Shown in pieces: positions 1-7,388 of a DNA stretch of 8,126 nt. The position numbers and the translations under genes were made by a program. The stretch's first letter is position 1. Every line of letters begins with the position of its first letter. Source of the stretch: a bacterium (lineage in GTDB: Bacteria > Thermosulfidibacterota > Thermosulfidibacteria > Thermosulfidibacterales > Thermosulfidibacteraceae); NCBI GenBank assembly GCA_027037155.1, contig JALWBK010000187.1, positions 1 through 8,126 on the forward strand, in the 5' to 3' direction. The notes under the pieces were generated by a model, which was not told where the DNA came from, made no database searches, and saw only the letters and a list, made by a program, of their open reading frames with translations.

Positions 1-1
1 G

Positions 2-2641
2 ATGAGGGAGTTTCCCAAGGTATACAATCCTAAGGACGTAGAGCCCAAATGGCATAAGCTGTGGATTGAAAAGAGACTCTTTCACGCAGATGAAAAGGAT
101 ACATCGCGCCCCACCTATTCCATAGTTATCCCACCACCCAATGTAACCGGTTCCCTTCACATGGGACATGCTCTGAATGCCACCCTTCAGGACATCCTCT
201 GTCGTTGGAAGAGAATGCAGGGGTACAATGTACTCTGGATGCCGGGAACGGACCACGCCGGTATAGCCACTCAAACGGTGGTGGAAAGGGAGCTGGCAAA
301 GGAAGGGAAAACTCGCTGGGAGCTTGGAAGGGAGAAGTTCATTGAAAGGGTGTGGAAGTGGAAGGAGAAGTACGGCAACTACATAGTGGAACAGCTCAAA
401 AGGCTCGGATGCTCCTGTGATTGGGACAGGCTCAGGTTTACCATGGACGAAGGTTTCTCAAGGGCCGTTAGAGAGGTGTTTGTACGGCTTTACGAGGAAG
501 GGCTCATCTACAAAGGCAAGTACATAGTCAACTGGTGTCCAAGGTGTCACACCGCCCTTTCTGACCTTGAGGTGGAGTACGAAGAACAGGACGGCAACCT
601 GTGGTACATAAAGTACCCACTGGAAGACGGCTCTGGCTACATAACCGTTGCCACCACCAGACCCGAGACCATGCTTGGCGACACAGCCGTTGCAGTCAAC
701 CCTGAAGACGAGAGATACAAAGACTTCATTGGCAAAAACGTGATACTTCCTCTGGTAAACAGAAAGATCCCTGTTATTGCAGACCCGTACGTGGATCCTG
801 AGTTTGGAACGGGAGCGCTGAAGATAACCCCAGCCCATGACCCCAACGACTTTGAGATAGGAAAGAGGTTCAACCTGGATGTTATATGTGTGATGAACAC
901 CGACGGAACCATGAATGAGCTTGCCGGAAAGTACGCAGGTATGGACAGGTACGAGGCAAGGAAGGCCATTGTTGAAGACCTCAAACAGCTCGGTCTGTTA
1001 GAGAAGATAGAACCTTACAGACACTCGGTGGGACATTGCTATCGCTGTAATACGGTTATAGAACCCTACGTCTCCACACAGTGGTTTGTGAAGACAAAAC
1101 CGTTAGCTGAACCGGCCATAAAGGCCGTTGAAGAAGGAAAGACCAGGATCATCCCCGAAAGGTGGATCAAGGTTTACTTTGAGTGGATGCGAAACATCAG
1201 AGACTGGTGCATCTCCAGACAGATATGGTGGGGACACAGAATCCCCGCGTGGTACTGTGATGAATGCGGCAAAATTTCTGTAAGCAGGGAAGACATTGAC
1301 AGGTGTTTACACTGTGGAAGCAGCAACATACGGCAGGACGAAGATGTGCTTGACACCTGGTTCTCCTCTGCCCTCTGGCCCTTTGGCACCATGGGCTGGC
1401 CCGATAAGACCGAACTGCTGGAGAAGTTCTACCCTACTAGCTGTCTGGTGACGGGCTTTGACATCCTCTTCTTCTGGGTAGCGCGAATGATGATGATGGG
1501 TATTAAGTTCATGGGGGATGTGCCCTTTAAGGACGTGTACATACACGCCCTCATCAGAGACGAAAAGGGCCAAAAGATGTCAAAGACCAGAGGCAACGTC
1601 ATTGATCCTCTTGAAATGATGGAAAAGTACGGCACAGACGCCCTTAGATTCACACTTGCCATACTGGCTGCCCAAGGCAGAGACATCAGGCTCTCCGAAA
1701 AGCGCATTGAAGCTTACAGGAACTTTGTCAACAAGATATGGAACGCCTCAAGATTCGTCTTCATGAACCTGGACGGGTTCAAGAAGGTAGATCTCTCATC
1801 AAGGGAACTCTCCCTTGCAGACAGATGGATTCTCAGCAGGTTCAGCAAGACTATTGAGAAAGCCTCCCAGGCTTTGAACGAGTACGAGTTTGATGAATAC
1901 GCCACGGCCATCTACAACTTCACCTGGCACGAGCTGTGCGACTGGTACATAGAGATAGCCAAGAAGGACCTGTACGGCAATAACGAAGAAAGAAAGCTTA
2001 CCGTGCAGAACATACTGGTCAAGGTGTTTGACGGACTCTTGAGGCTTGCCCATCCCGTGATGCCCTTTATCACTGAGGAAATCTGGCAAAAGTTGCCCAC
2101 ATCCGACAGAGAAAGCATTCTGCTTTCAAGCTTTCCAGAGCCTGAACCAGAGCTTTTGGATGAAGAGGCAGAAAAGAGTATGCAGTTTTTGATGGAGGTG
2201 ATAACCGCTATAAGAAACATAAAGGCGAGCATGAACATTCCTCTCACCAAAAAGATCACTGCCCTTGCCAAAGCAGAAGGTACAGAGCTCTCTCTGCTGA
2301 AGGAGTACCCTGACTACATTACCACCCTTTCCTTCCTCGAAAGCTTCTCTGCAGACGCCTCCACCGAAAGACCTCCTCAGTCTGCAGTGAGGGTGGTTGG
2401 AAAGACAGAGATTTACGTGCCACTGGGCGATATAATAGACTTTGACAAAGAGGGGGAGAGGCTGGAAAGAGAACTCAAGAAAGTGGAAAAGGAGCTTGAA
2501 AGGGTTAGGAAGAAGCTCTCCAACAAGAATTTCTTAGAAAAGGCACCGGCGGAAGTGGTTGAGAAGGAAAGGAACATAGAGAAAGAGCTTCTGGAAAGAA
2601 AGGCCCGCATTGAAGAGGCTCTCAAGAGCATTGAGCAGTAA
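2..2641 (+). CDS. valS: Valine--tRNA ligase (ValRS), complete
   Basis: Class I aminoacyl-tRNA synthetase that charges tRNA-Val with valine in the cytoplasm and edits misactivated threonine. The 879 residues match the usual bacterial size. Visible landmarks: the HIGH box as HMGH (53-56) after PPPNVTGSL; the CP1 editing domain with TTRPETMLGDTA (218-229) and TPAHDPNDFEIG (276-287), whose Asp280 fits the conserved editing aspartate; the KMSKT loop (525-529); and a C-terminal Lys/Glu-rich coiled-coil arm (about 811-879). Four CxxC pairs (C179/C182, C346/C349, C419/C422, C435/C438) suggest two zinc-binding knuckles. The ATG at base 2 gives a typical start (MREFPKVYNPKDVEPKW), but its ribosome binding site and any earlier start lie outside the window. 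The 3' end overlaps lpxK by up to 32 bases. Distinguished from IleRS and LeuRS by the HMGH context and the coiled-coil tail. Confidence 0.97.
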   Translation: MREFPKVYNPKDVEPKWHKLWIEKRLFHADEKDTSRPTYSIVIPPPNVTGSLHMGHALNATLQDILCRWKRMQGYNVLWMPGTDHAGIATQTVVERELAKEGKTRWELGREKFIERVWKWKEKYGNYIVEQLKRLGCSCDWDRLRFTMDEGFSRAVREVFVRLYEEGLIYKGKYIVNWCPRCHTALSDLEVEYEEQDGNLWYIKYPLEDGSGYITVATTRPETMLGDTAVAVNPEDERYKDFIGKNVILPLVNRKIPVIADPYVDPEFGTGALKITPAHDPNDFEIGKRFNLDVICVMNTDGTMNELAGKYAGMDRYEARKAIVEDLKQLGLLEKIEPYRHSVGHCYRCNTVIEPYVSTQWFVKTKPLAEPAIKAVEEGKTRIIPERWIKVYFEWMRNIRDWCISRQIWWGHRIPAWYCDECGKISVSREDIDRCLHCGSSNIRQDEDVLDTWFSSALWPFGTMGWPDKTELLEKFYPTSCLVTGFDILFFWVARMMMMGIKFMGDVPFKDVYIHALIRDEKGQKMSKTRGNVIDPLEMMEKYGTDALRFTLAILAAQGRDIRLSEKRIEAYRNFVNKIWNASRFVFMNLDGFKKVDLSSRELSLADRWILSRFSKTIEKASQALNEYEFDEYATAIYNFTWHELCDWYIEIAKKDLYGNNEERKLTVQNILVKVFDGLLRLAHPVMPFITEEIWQKLPTSDRESILLSSFPEPEPELLDEEAEKSMQFLMEVITAIRNIKASMNIPLTKKITALAKAEGTELSLLKEYPDYITTLSFLESFSADASTERPPQSAVRVVGKTEIYVPLGDIIDFDKEGERLERELKKVEKELERVRKKLSNKNFLEKAPAEVVEKERNIEKELLERKARIEEALKSIEQ
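2593..2603 (+). promoter_or_regulatory. Candidate ribosome binding site for lpxK inside valS
   Basis: The purine run GGAAAGAAAGG sits 6 bases before the TTG at 2610 and supports that start. A second purine stretch, GAAGAGG at 2612-2618, is 12 bases before the alternative TTG at 2631. Spacing favours 2610, but neither is a textbook site. Confidence 0.4.
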
Positions 2642-3653
2642 TGCAAACCAGTGGGGGTACAGCAATCACTCCCTCTACAGGTTGCTGTATCCCCTTTCTC
2701 TACTGTATGGAAGTGCCGTTTACCTCAGAAATCTGCTTTACGACACTAACAGACTCAAGAGAGTAAAACTTCCTCCGCCAACCATAGCTGTGGGCAACAT
2801 CACCCTTGGCGGAACAGGGAAAACCCCTTTCGTAATAGCCCTGTGCAGGTACTACATAGAGAAAGGTTACACCCCTTGTGTGCTCTCAAGAGGATACAGG
2901 CGCACCTCCAAGGGAGAGCTTTTGGTATGTGACGGCTCCCAGATACTTGCAAGTCCCCACGAAGCGGGCGACGAGCCTTATCTCATAGCGGTAAAGACAA
3001 AAGCCATCGTCGCCGTTGGCAAGGACAGAGCCAATACCTACCGCCTCGTTGAGCATCTCAAGCCCGACGTGGTTATATTGGACGATGCATTCCAGCACAG
3101 AAGGGTGGAAAGGGACGTAAACTTCTGCTTGATTGACGGAACCCGCTGCTTTGGAAACGGACTGCTCTTTCCTGCAGGCCCCTTAAGAGAACCTCTCTCG
3201 TCCCTAAAAAGAGCCTCTGCACTGGTGATAACAAAGGCAGAGAGCCTTAAGTGCATGGAAAATGTACCAAAAGTTCTAAGCAAAATACCTGTGTTCAGGT
3301 TCACGCCAGAAACAGAGATGACGCCCGTAAACACAAAAGGCACACCTGTTCAGGCAACGCTTATAAGTGCCATTGCAAATCCCTACCCGCTTATTGAAGA
3401 TGTGAAAAGAAGGGGCATAGCCTTGAAAAAGGTGCTTATCCTCCCAGACCACCATCATTACACAGAGAAGGACTTCAAAAACACCACCGACGAAATCATA
3501 ACTACCGAAAAGGATCTTGTAAAATTTCCCGAATCCATTAAAAAGAGCAAGAGCATCTGGGTGGTGTCTATAAAGGAAGAGCTACCCGAGAACATCAAAA
3601 GCTTTTTGGAAGCTGCATGTCCCTTAAGAAAGAAGAGCTTTTCAACAAATTGA
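2610..3653 (+). CDS. lpxK: Tetraacyldisaccharide 4'-kinase
   Basis: Membrane-associated P-loop kinase that phosphorylates the 4' position of the tetraacyl-disaccharide-1-phosphate lipid A precursor, giving lipid IVA. Visible: an N-terminal hydrophobic/amphipathic anchor (about 24-44, LLYPLSLLYGSAVYLRNLLY); Walker A GNITLGGTGKT (62-72, Lys71); GDEPYL with Asp121, the counterpart of the proposed catalytic base Asp99 in Aquifex LpxK; the Walker B-like VVILDDAFQHRR (154-165); FPAGPLREP (187-195); LPDHHHYT (278-285, His281); and TEKDLVKF (299-306). No ATG is available at the front. TTG at 2610 gives 347 aa and has the best-spaced purine run. TTG at 2631 gives 340 aa and a leader more like that of E. 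coli LpxK (Trp at position 8), so it is a real alternative. The gene overlaps valS upstream (32 or 11 bases) and the PBP2 gene downstream (37 bases). Its presence implies a lipid A outer membrane. Confidence 0.95.
   Translation: MKRLSRALSSNANQWGYSNHSLYRLLYPLSLLYGSAVYLRNLLYDTNRLKRVKLPPPTIAVGNITLGGTGKTPFVIALCRYYIEKGYTPCVLSRGYRRTSKGELLVCDGSQILASPHEAGDEPYLIAVKTKAIVAVGKDRANTYRLVEHLKPDVVILDDAFQHRRVERDVNFCLIDGTRCFGNGLLFPAGPLREPLSSLKRASALVITKAESLKCMENVPKVLSKIPVFRFTPETEMTPVNTKGTPVQATLISAIANPYPLIEDVKRRGIALKKVLILPDHHHYTEKDFKNTTDEIITTEKDLVKFPESIKKSKSIWVVSIKEELPENIKSFLEAACPLRKKSFSTN
3607..3612 (+). promoter_or_regulatory. Candidate ribosome binding site for the PBP2 gene
   Basis: TGGAAG lies inside the end of lpxK, 4 bases before the ATG at 3617. 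The spacing is short, but it supports that start over the in-frame TTG at 3650. Because it is embedded in lpxK, initiation is likely coupled to lpxK translation. Confidence 0.35.
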
Positions 3654-5437
3654 AGAAAAGGACCTCTTTTGTTTTCAAGGTGCTATCTACCGTCTTTGCG
3701 GTGATCATGCTAAGCACAGTCTTTAATCTACAGATAATAAAGGGAAAATACTTTTACGAGCGCTCCAACAAAAACAGAATAAGAACCTACATCGTGTATC
3801 CTCAAAGGGGAGATATCCTTGACAGAGACGGAAACAAGCTTGCAACAACAAAGCCCTCCTTTGACCTCTTTTTGATACCCTACTACTTCTTCCACAACTA
3901 CAAAGGAAAAATAGAAAACCACCCCACTTTCAAATTCTTAGTGAACAAGCTACATGTTGACCCAAATGAGCTAAAGGAAAAGCTCACAAAGTATAAGAAA
4001 AGGCCCTTTGACCAACTTCTGGTCAAAAAGGATCTGAGCGAAAAAGAGATGGCTCTGGTCAACTCCATGGAGTGGAAGCTGCCAGGCGTGTACATAGACG
4101 CATCCTGGACGAGAAGATACCCATACGGCAAGACCTTCGCCCATGTGGTGGGATACGTAGGTGAAGCAACCGAACAAGATGTGTCAAGTGGCGAGAGGTA
4201 CGCCGGCGAGTTTGTTGGTAAAACGGGACTGGAAAAGTCGTATGACGACCAGCTCAGAGGAATAGGCGGCTGGGAGATGTGGGAAGTCGACGCCAGAGGA
4301 CACCGTATCAGGATGATAGAAAAGTCTATACCCATTAGAGGTAAAGACTTAGTAACCACCTTAGTGCTTCCCGTTCAGAAGAAGGCAGAAGAGCTCCTAA
4401 AAGGAGAGGCAGGAGCAGTGGTGGCTTTAGATCCCAACACCGGGGAAGTGTTAGCTCTTTACAGCTCCCCCTCCTTCAACCCCAACCTCTTCCCCAAAGG
4501 GATCCCCACGAAGGACTGGAAAAGACTCAATGAAGATCCTCTCGATCCTCTAAACAACCGAGCCATAGCAGGAGTCTATCCACCTGGCTCTGTCTTCAAG
4601 CTTGTGGTGGCTTCTGCGGGACTTGCCGAAGGAAAGATCAGCCTTGCCACCAAGGTAAACTGTCCAGGCGGGCTTAAGTTTGGAAACAAGTTCTACCGCT
4701 GCTGGAAAAAGTACGGACACGGGTGGGTCGACGTTGAAAGGGCCATAGCAGAATCCTGCGACACCTTTTTCTACCAGCTCGGCTTAAAGTTGGGTAATGC
4801 CCTCATAAGCAAGTACGCCAAGCTCTTTGGTCTTGGGAGAAAGACGGGAATAGACATACCGGGGGAAAAGAGAGGACTGGTTCCCACCAAGGAATGGAAA
4901 AAAAGGGCCCTAAAAAAACCGTGGTATCCCGGAGAAACCTTAAGCTACGCTATAGGACAGGGATACCTGTTGGTAACACCCATACAACTGGCGGTGGTGG
5001 CCTCTGCCTTTGCAAACGGCGGCTACCTGGTCAAGCCCCATTTAAACTACTACGAGAAACCGGTAAAAAGAAAAATTCCCGTGCCGGAATGGGTGATAAA
5101 GGTGGTTAGAAAGGCTATGTTAAAAGTGGTTGAAAGTAAAAAGGGCACAGCCCATTGGACTGCCCGTATAAAAGGCGTAAAGATAGCGGGAAAGACTGGA
5201 ACCGCACAGGTGGTATCAAGCGAAGTGGAGGAAAAGTATAAGAAGGGACACAAGATCACCGTTAAAAAGTACTCAGAACACGCGTGGTTTGTTGCCTTTG
5301 CACCCTACGAGAAGCCTGTGATAGCGGTGGCGGTAGTGGTAGAACACGGAGGGCATGGTTCCTCCGCCGCAGCTCCCATCGCCAGAGAGATCATAAAAGA
5401 GTACCTCATGTACAAGGGCATACTGAAACATGGGTAA
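3617..5437 (+). CDS. mrdA: Class B penicillin-binding protein, PBP2/MrdA type (elongation transpeptidase)
   Basis: D,D-transpeptidase that cross-links peptidoglycan during side-wall growth, anchored in the inner membrane with its catalytic domain in the periplasm. At 606 aa it is close to the usual 600-650. A short basic cytoplasmic leader precedes one transmembrane helix (about 17-39). The non-catalytic dimerisation/pedestal domain follows, with RGDILDRDG (64-72) and GKTGLEKSYDDQLRG (201-215). The transpeptidase domain carries the SxxK active site in YPPGSVFK (Ser325, Lys328), the second motif as Ser380-Cys-Asp382 (the SxD form seen in PBP2 proteins rather than SxN), and KTGTA (526-530). The C-terminal region has HAWFVAFAPYEKP and VVEHGGHG (about 555-581). 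Direct coupling to rodA, with an 8-base overlap, supports PBP2 rather than the division enzyme FtsI. The ATG at 3617 is inside the end of lpxK. Confidence 0.95.
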   Translation: MSLKKEELFNKLKKRTSFVFKVLSTVFAVIMLSTVFNLQIIKGKYFYERSNKNRIRTYIVYPQRGDILDRDGNKLATTKPSFDLFLIPYYFFHNYKGKIENHPTFKFLVNKLHVDPNELKEKLTKYKKRPFDQLLVKKDLSEKEMALVNSMEWKLPGVYIDASWTRRYPYGKTFAHVVGYVGEATEQDVSSGERYAGEFVGKTGLEKSYDDQLRGIGGWEMWEVDARGHRIRMIEKSIPIRGKDLVTTLVLPVQKKAEELLKGEAGAVVALDPNTGEVLALYSSPSFNPNLFPKGIPTKDWKRLNEDPLDPLNNRAIAGVYPPGSVFKLVVASAGLAEGKISLATKVNCPGGLKFGNKFYRCWKKYGHGWVDVERAIAESCDTFFYQLGLKLGNALISKYAKLFGLGRKTGIDIPGEKRGLVPTKEWKKRALKKPWYPGETLSYAIGQGYLLVTPIQLAVVASAFANGGYLVKPHLNYYEKPVKRKIPVPEWVIKVVRKAMLKVVESKKGTAHWTARIKGVKIAGKTGTAQVVSSEVEEKYKKGHKITVKKYSEHAWFVAFAPYEKPVIAVAVVVEHGGHGSSAAAPIAREIIKEYLMYKGILKHG

Positions 5438-6500
5438 AAGCCGCAGGATAGACCTTGGAATAATGGCGATCTTTATGGTCATCTCCCTCTTAGGACTTTT
5501 TACCCTCGCAGGCATGGGAGAAACCTTTTACTTTAAAAGGCAAATTCTCTGGCATGTAATAGGCATCGTAGCGTTTTTGGTGATACTTCGCTTTGTTGAG
5601 GCAAGAACCCTGCGAGAATGGACCGCCACCTTATACATTGCAACCTTTATACTATTGGTAGCCGTCCTCGTGGCAGGAAAGTCCTCCAAAGGCGCCCAGA
5701 GATGGCTGAGCCTTGGATTTTTCAGGATGCAGCCCTCAGAGTTTGCCAAAATCTCCTTTGCTCTGGCAATGGCACAAGTCTTCAACTGGTTTACCGACAA
5801 CAACAGGCTGCCACTCGGTGTAACTGAGGTGGCTATAGTAGGATTAGTGGCAATGCCCGTATTTCTCGCCGTCTTAGTACAACCAGATCTTGGCACAGCC
5901 TTCATCTTCATACTCATGGCTTTTACAGCCTGTCTGGTGGCGGGATTAAGGAGAAGGGTAATTGTCCTTCTACTGATATTAGGCATCACCGTCAGCTACC
6001 TCGGCTGGACCCACGTGTTGAAAGAATACCAGAAGAACCGCATAAGGGCCTTTCTAAACCCCAAAAAGTACCGAACCACCATTGGATACCACGTCATCCA
6101 GTCCACGATAGCCATTGGCTCAGGCCGACTGACGGGCAAGGGCTTCAAAAAGGCTACCCAGACCAAGTTGGGCTTCACCCCAGAAAAGCACACGGACTTC
6201 ATATTCTCCAGCTACGCAGAAACCACAGGATTTATAGGAAGCGCACTACTGATTTTGCTTTACACTTTTTTCTTCACAAAGATTGGTGAGCTGGCCTCCA
6301 AAGCACCCAATCCCTTCTCCATGTACGGCATCATTGAGCTGGGTTCTATCTTCTTCTGGCACGCATTCATTAATTTGGGAATGACCATGGGAATACTACC
6401 GGTGGTGGGAGTGCCCCTGCCGCTAATGAGCTACGGAGGCTCAGCAACACTGGCCTCGTACATAGCCGTTGCTTGTATAATCATCCTGTCAAGGGAGTGA
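5430..6500 (+). CDS. rodA: Rod shape-determining SEDS glycosyltransferase RodA
   Basis: SEDS-family integral membrane glycosyltransferase that polymerises lipid II into glycan strands for cell elongation, working as a complex with PBP2. The 356 aa are hydrophobic throughout, with about ten predicted membrane helices. Signature stretches: GAQRWLSLG (88-96), QPSEFAK (101-107), QPDLGTA (151-157), NPKKYRTTIGYHVIQS (210-225), the large periplasmic loop with PEKHTDFIFS (251-260), where Asp256 fits the essential loop aspartate (Asp255 in Thermus RodA), and the C-terminal GILPVVGVPLPLMSYGGS (321-338). The compact size and single-helix start favour RodA over FtsW, and the partner immediately upstream is PBP2 rather than FtsI. 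The ATG overlaps the PBP2 stop in ATGGGTAA, a layout typical of translational coupling that would keep the pair in balance. Confidence 0.95.
   Translation: MGKSRRIDLGIMAIFMVISLLGLFTLAGMGETFYFKRQILWHVIGIVAFLVILRFVEARTLREWTATLYIATFILLVAVLVAGKSSKGAQRWLSLGFFRMQPSEFAKISFALAMAQVFNWFTDNNRLPLGVTEVAIVGLVAMPVFLAVLVQPDLGTAFIFILMAFTACLVAGLRRRVIVLLLILGITVSYLGWTHVLKEYQKNRIRAFLNPKKYRTTIGYHVIQSTIAIGSGRLTGKGFKKATQTKLGFTPEKHTDFIFSSYAETTGFIGSALLILLYTFFFTKIGELASKAPNPFSMYGIIELGSIFFWHAFINLGMTMGILPVVGVPLPLMSYGGSATLASYIAVACIIILSRE
6491..6497 (+). promoter_or_regulatory. Ribosome binding site for the maf fusion gene
   Basis: AAGGGAG covers the last codons of rodA and lies 6 bases before the ATG at 6504. It is the clearest Shine-Dalgarno sequence in the window and fixes this start. 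Confidence 0.65.
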
Positions 6501-6503
6501 AAG

Positions 6504-7385
6504 ATGAAGGTTGTTCTCGTTTCCACATCCCCAAGAAGAAGAGAGCTTTTGAAAAAGATCATACCTGTATTTGAGGTGCTCGCACCCCGATGTTCAGAAA
6601 CGCTTATAGAGGGGGTTTCCCCTGAAGAGACGGCCAAAGCCTTGGCCATGGCAAAGTTCAGATCTGTGGAGAAAGAACCCGATACTATCTATATAGCCGC
6701 TGACACAGTGGTGGAGATAGATGGAAGGATCTTAGGAAAACCAAAAGACGAAGAAGATGCTATAAGAATGCTGACAGATCTATCGAGAAGATGGCACAGG
6801 GTACACACTGGCGTGGTGGTGGGCACCAAAGAGAGCAGCGTTTACGGCGTAAAAACCACAGAGGTAAAGTTCATGGAGCTTAGCCAAAGAGAGATTGAAC
6901 TGTACGTTAAGACCAACAAGCCGCTGGATAAGGCAGGAGCCTATGGCATTCAGGATCATGCAGAGATCTTTGTAGAGGAAATCAGAGGCTCTTACAGCAA
7001 CGTGGTGGGACTGCCGTTGAACCTGACCTATAAGCTGCTCAAGCAAATGGGATACAGGCCAACAAGGTGGTTGCCTCTGAAGGATGTGGCAAGCATAGTG
7101 CGAAGCAAAAACGCAGGACCTTTTGAGGTGACCTTTGATATAATGTTTTCAGACAAGGAAAGTTACGAGAAGTTCAAAAAAGGTAGCTACCTAACCAAAG
7201 AGCTCTTTGCAAAGCTTTACGGTTACTCCGAAGATGAGATTCTGGTGTTTGAGTACTTTGACCAGGCACTGGCGCTGAAAATAACCGCAAAAAGGAAGAT
7301 CCCTTCAGGAAGCGTCGGAGATGAAGATGTTTACGCAGCACAGCAACACGTTCCACTCATGAATCTTATGATACCGTGGGATTGA
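6504..7385 (+). CDS. maf: Maf-family nucleoside triphosphate pyrophosphatase with C-terminal DUF4387-like domain
   Basis: Residues 1 to about 185 form a complete Maf domain, which hydrolyses certain (d)NTPs, including modified ones, to the monophosphate plus pyrophosphate. Maf proteins are also linked to division arrest. Visible: the P-loop-like STSPRRRELL (7-16), SETL (31-34), AADTVV with Asp67 as likely catalytic base (65-70), GKPKDEEDA (78-86), HTGV (101-104), LDKAGAYGIQ (141-150) and GSYSNVVGLPL (162-172). The DKAGAYGIQ and VVGLPL forms resemble the dTTP/UTP-specific YhdE group more than the YceF group. Ordinary Maf proteins end near 190-200 aa, but this frame runs on to 293 aa. The extra part contains RSKNAGPFEVTFDI (200-213) and SGSVGDEDVYAAQQHVPL (268-285), which I recognise as DUF4387. 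The junction has no stop. The gene starts 3 bases after rodA and ends 3 bases before dprA. Confidence is high for Maf and somewhat lower for naming the tail. Confidence 0.93.
   Translation: MKVVLVSTSPRRRELLKKIIPVFEVLAPRCSETLIEGVSPEETAKALAMAKFRSVEKEPDTIYIAADTVVEIDGRILGKPKDEEDAIRMLTDLSRRWHRVHTGVVVGTKESSVYGVKTTEVKFMELSQREIELYVKTNKPLDKAGAYGIQDHAEIFVEEIRGSYSNVVGLPLNLTYKLLKQMGYRPTRWLPLKDVASIVRSKNAGPFEVTFDIMFSDKESYEKFKKGSYLTKELFAKLYGYSEDEILVFEYFDQALALKITAKRKIPSGSVGDEDVYAAQQHVPLMNLMIPWD
7074..7382 (+). other. DUF4387-like domain fused to Maf (residues 191-293)
   Basis: About 103 residues follow the Maf domain after a very short linker (QMGYRPTRW). The hallmarks I see are an opening LKDVASIVRSKNAGPF, a mid-region LTKEL.AKLYG stretch (230-240), the strand ALALKITAKRKIPSGS (255-270) and a closing GDEDVYAAQQHVPL. 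From memory of the family, DUF4387 proteins are free-standing, about 100 aa, and commonly encoded beside AtuA-like (DUF1446) proteins. No biochemical role is established that I know of. There are no catalytic motifs I can assign; the conserved Lys202, Asn203, Asp273, Asp275, Gln280, Gln281 and His282 are candidates for a functional site. The assignment rests on pattern memory rather than a profile search. Confidence 0.8.
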
Positions 7386-7388
7386 AGA

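Noticed and set aside
2641..2700. ATG at 2641 overlapping the valS stop as a possible start for the next gene
   Set aside because: It is in the wrong frame for lpxK, and its translation (MQTSGGTAIT...) shows no family features.
3898..4359. Long open frame on the minus strand (153 codons)
   Set aside because: Lies wholly inside the PBP2 gene, whose motifs are clear. The Ser/Leu-rich translation has no recognisable family and no ribosome site, so it is a shadow of the coding strand.
4894..5109. Plus-strand 71-codon frame overlapping the PBP2 gene, reachable by slippage at the A7 runs
   Set aside because: The translation is low-complexity and basic without a family match. The zero frame continues through KTGTA to a normal C-terminus, so programmed frameshifting is not needed.
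5528..5989. Long open frame on the minus strand (153 codons) inside rodA
   Set aside because: It is antisense to conserved RodA motifs such as GAQRWLSLG and QPDLGTA. The Thr/Ser/Met-rich translation is what an antisense membrane-protein frame looks like.
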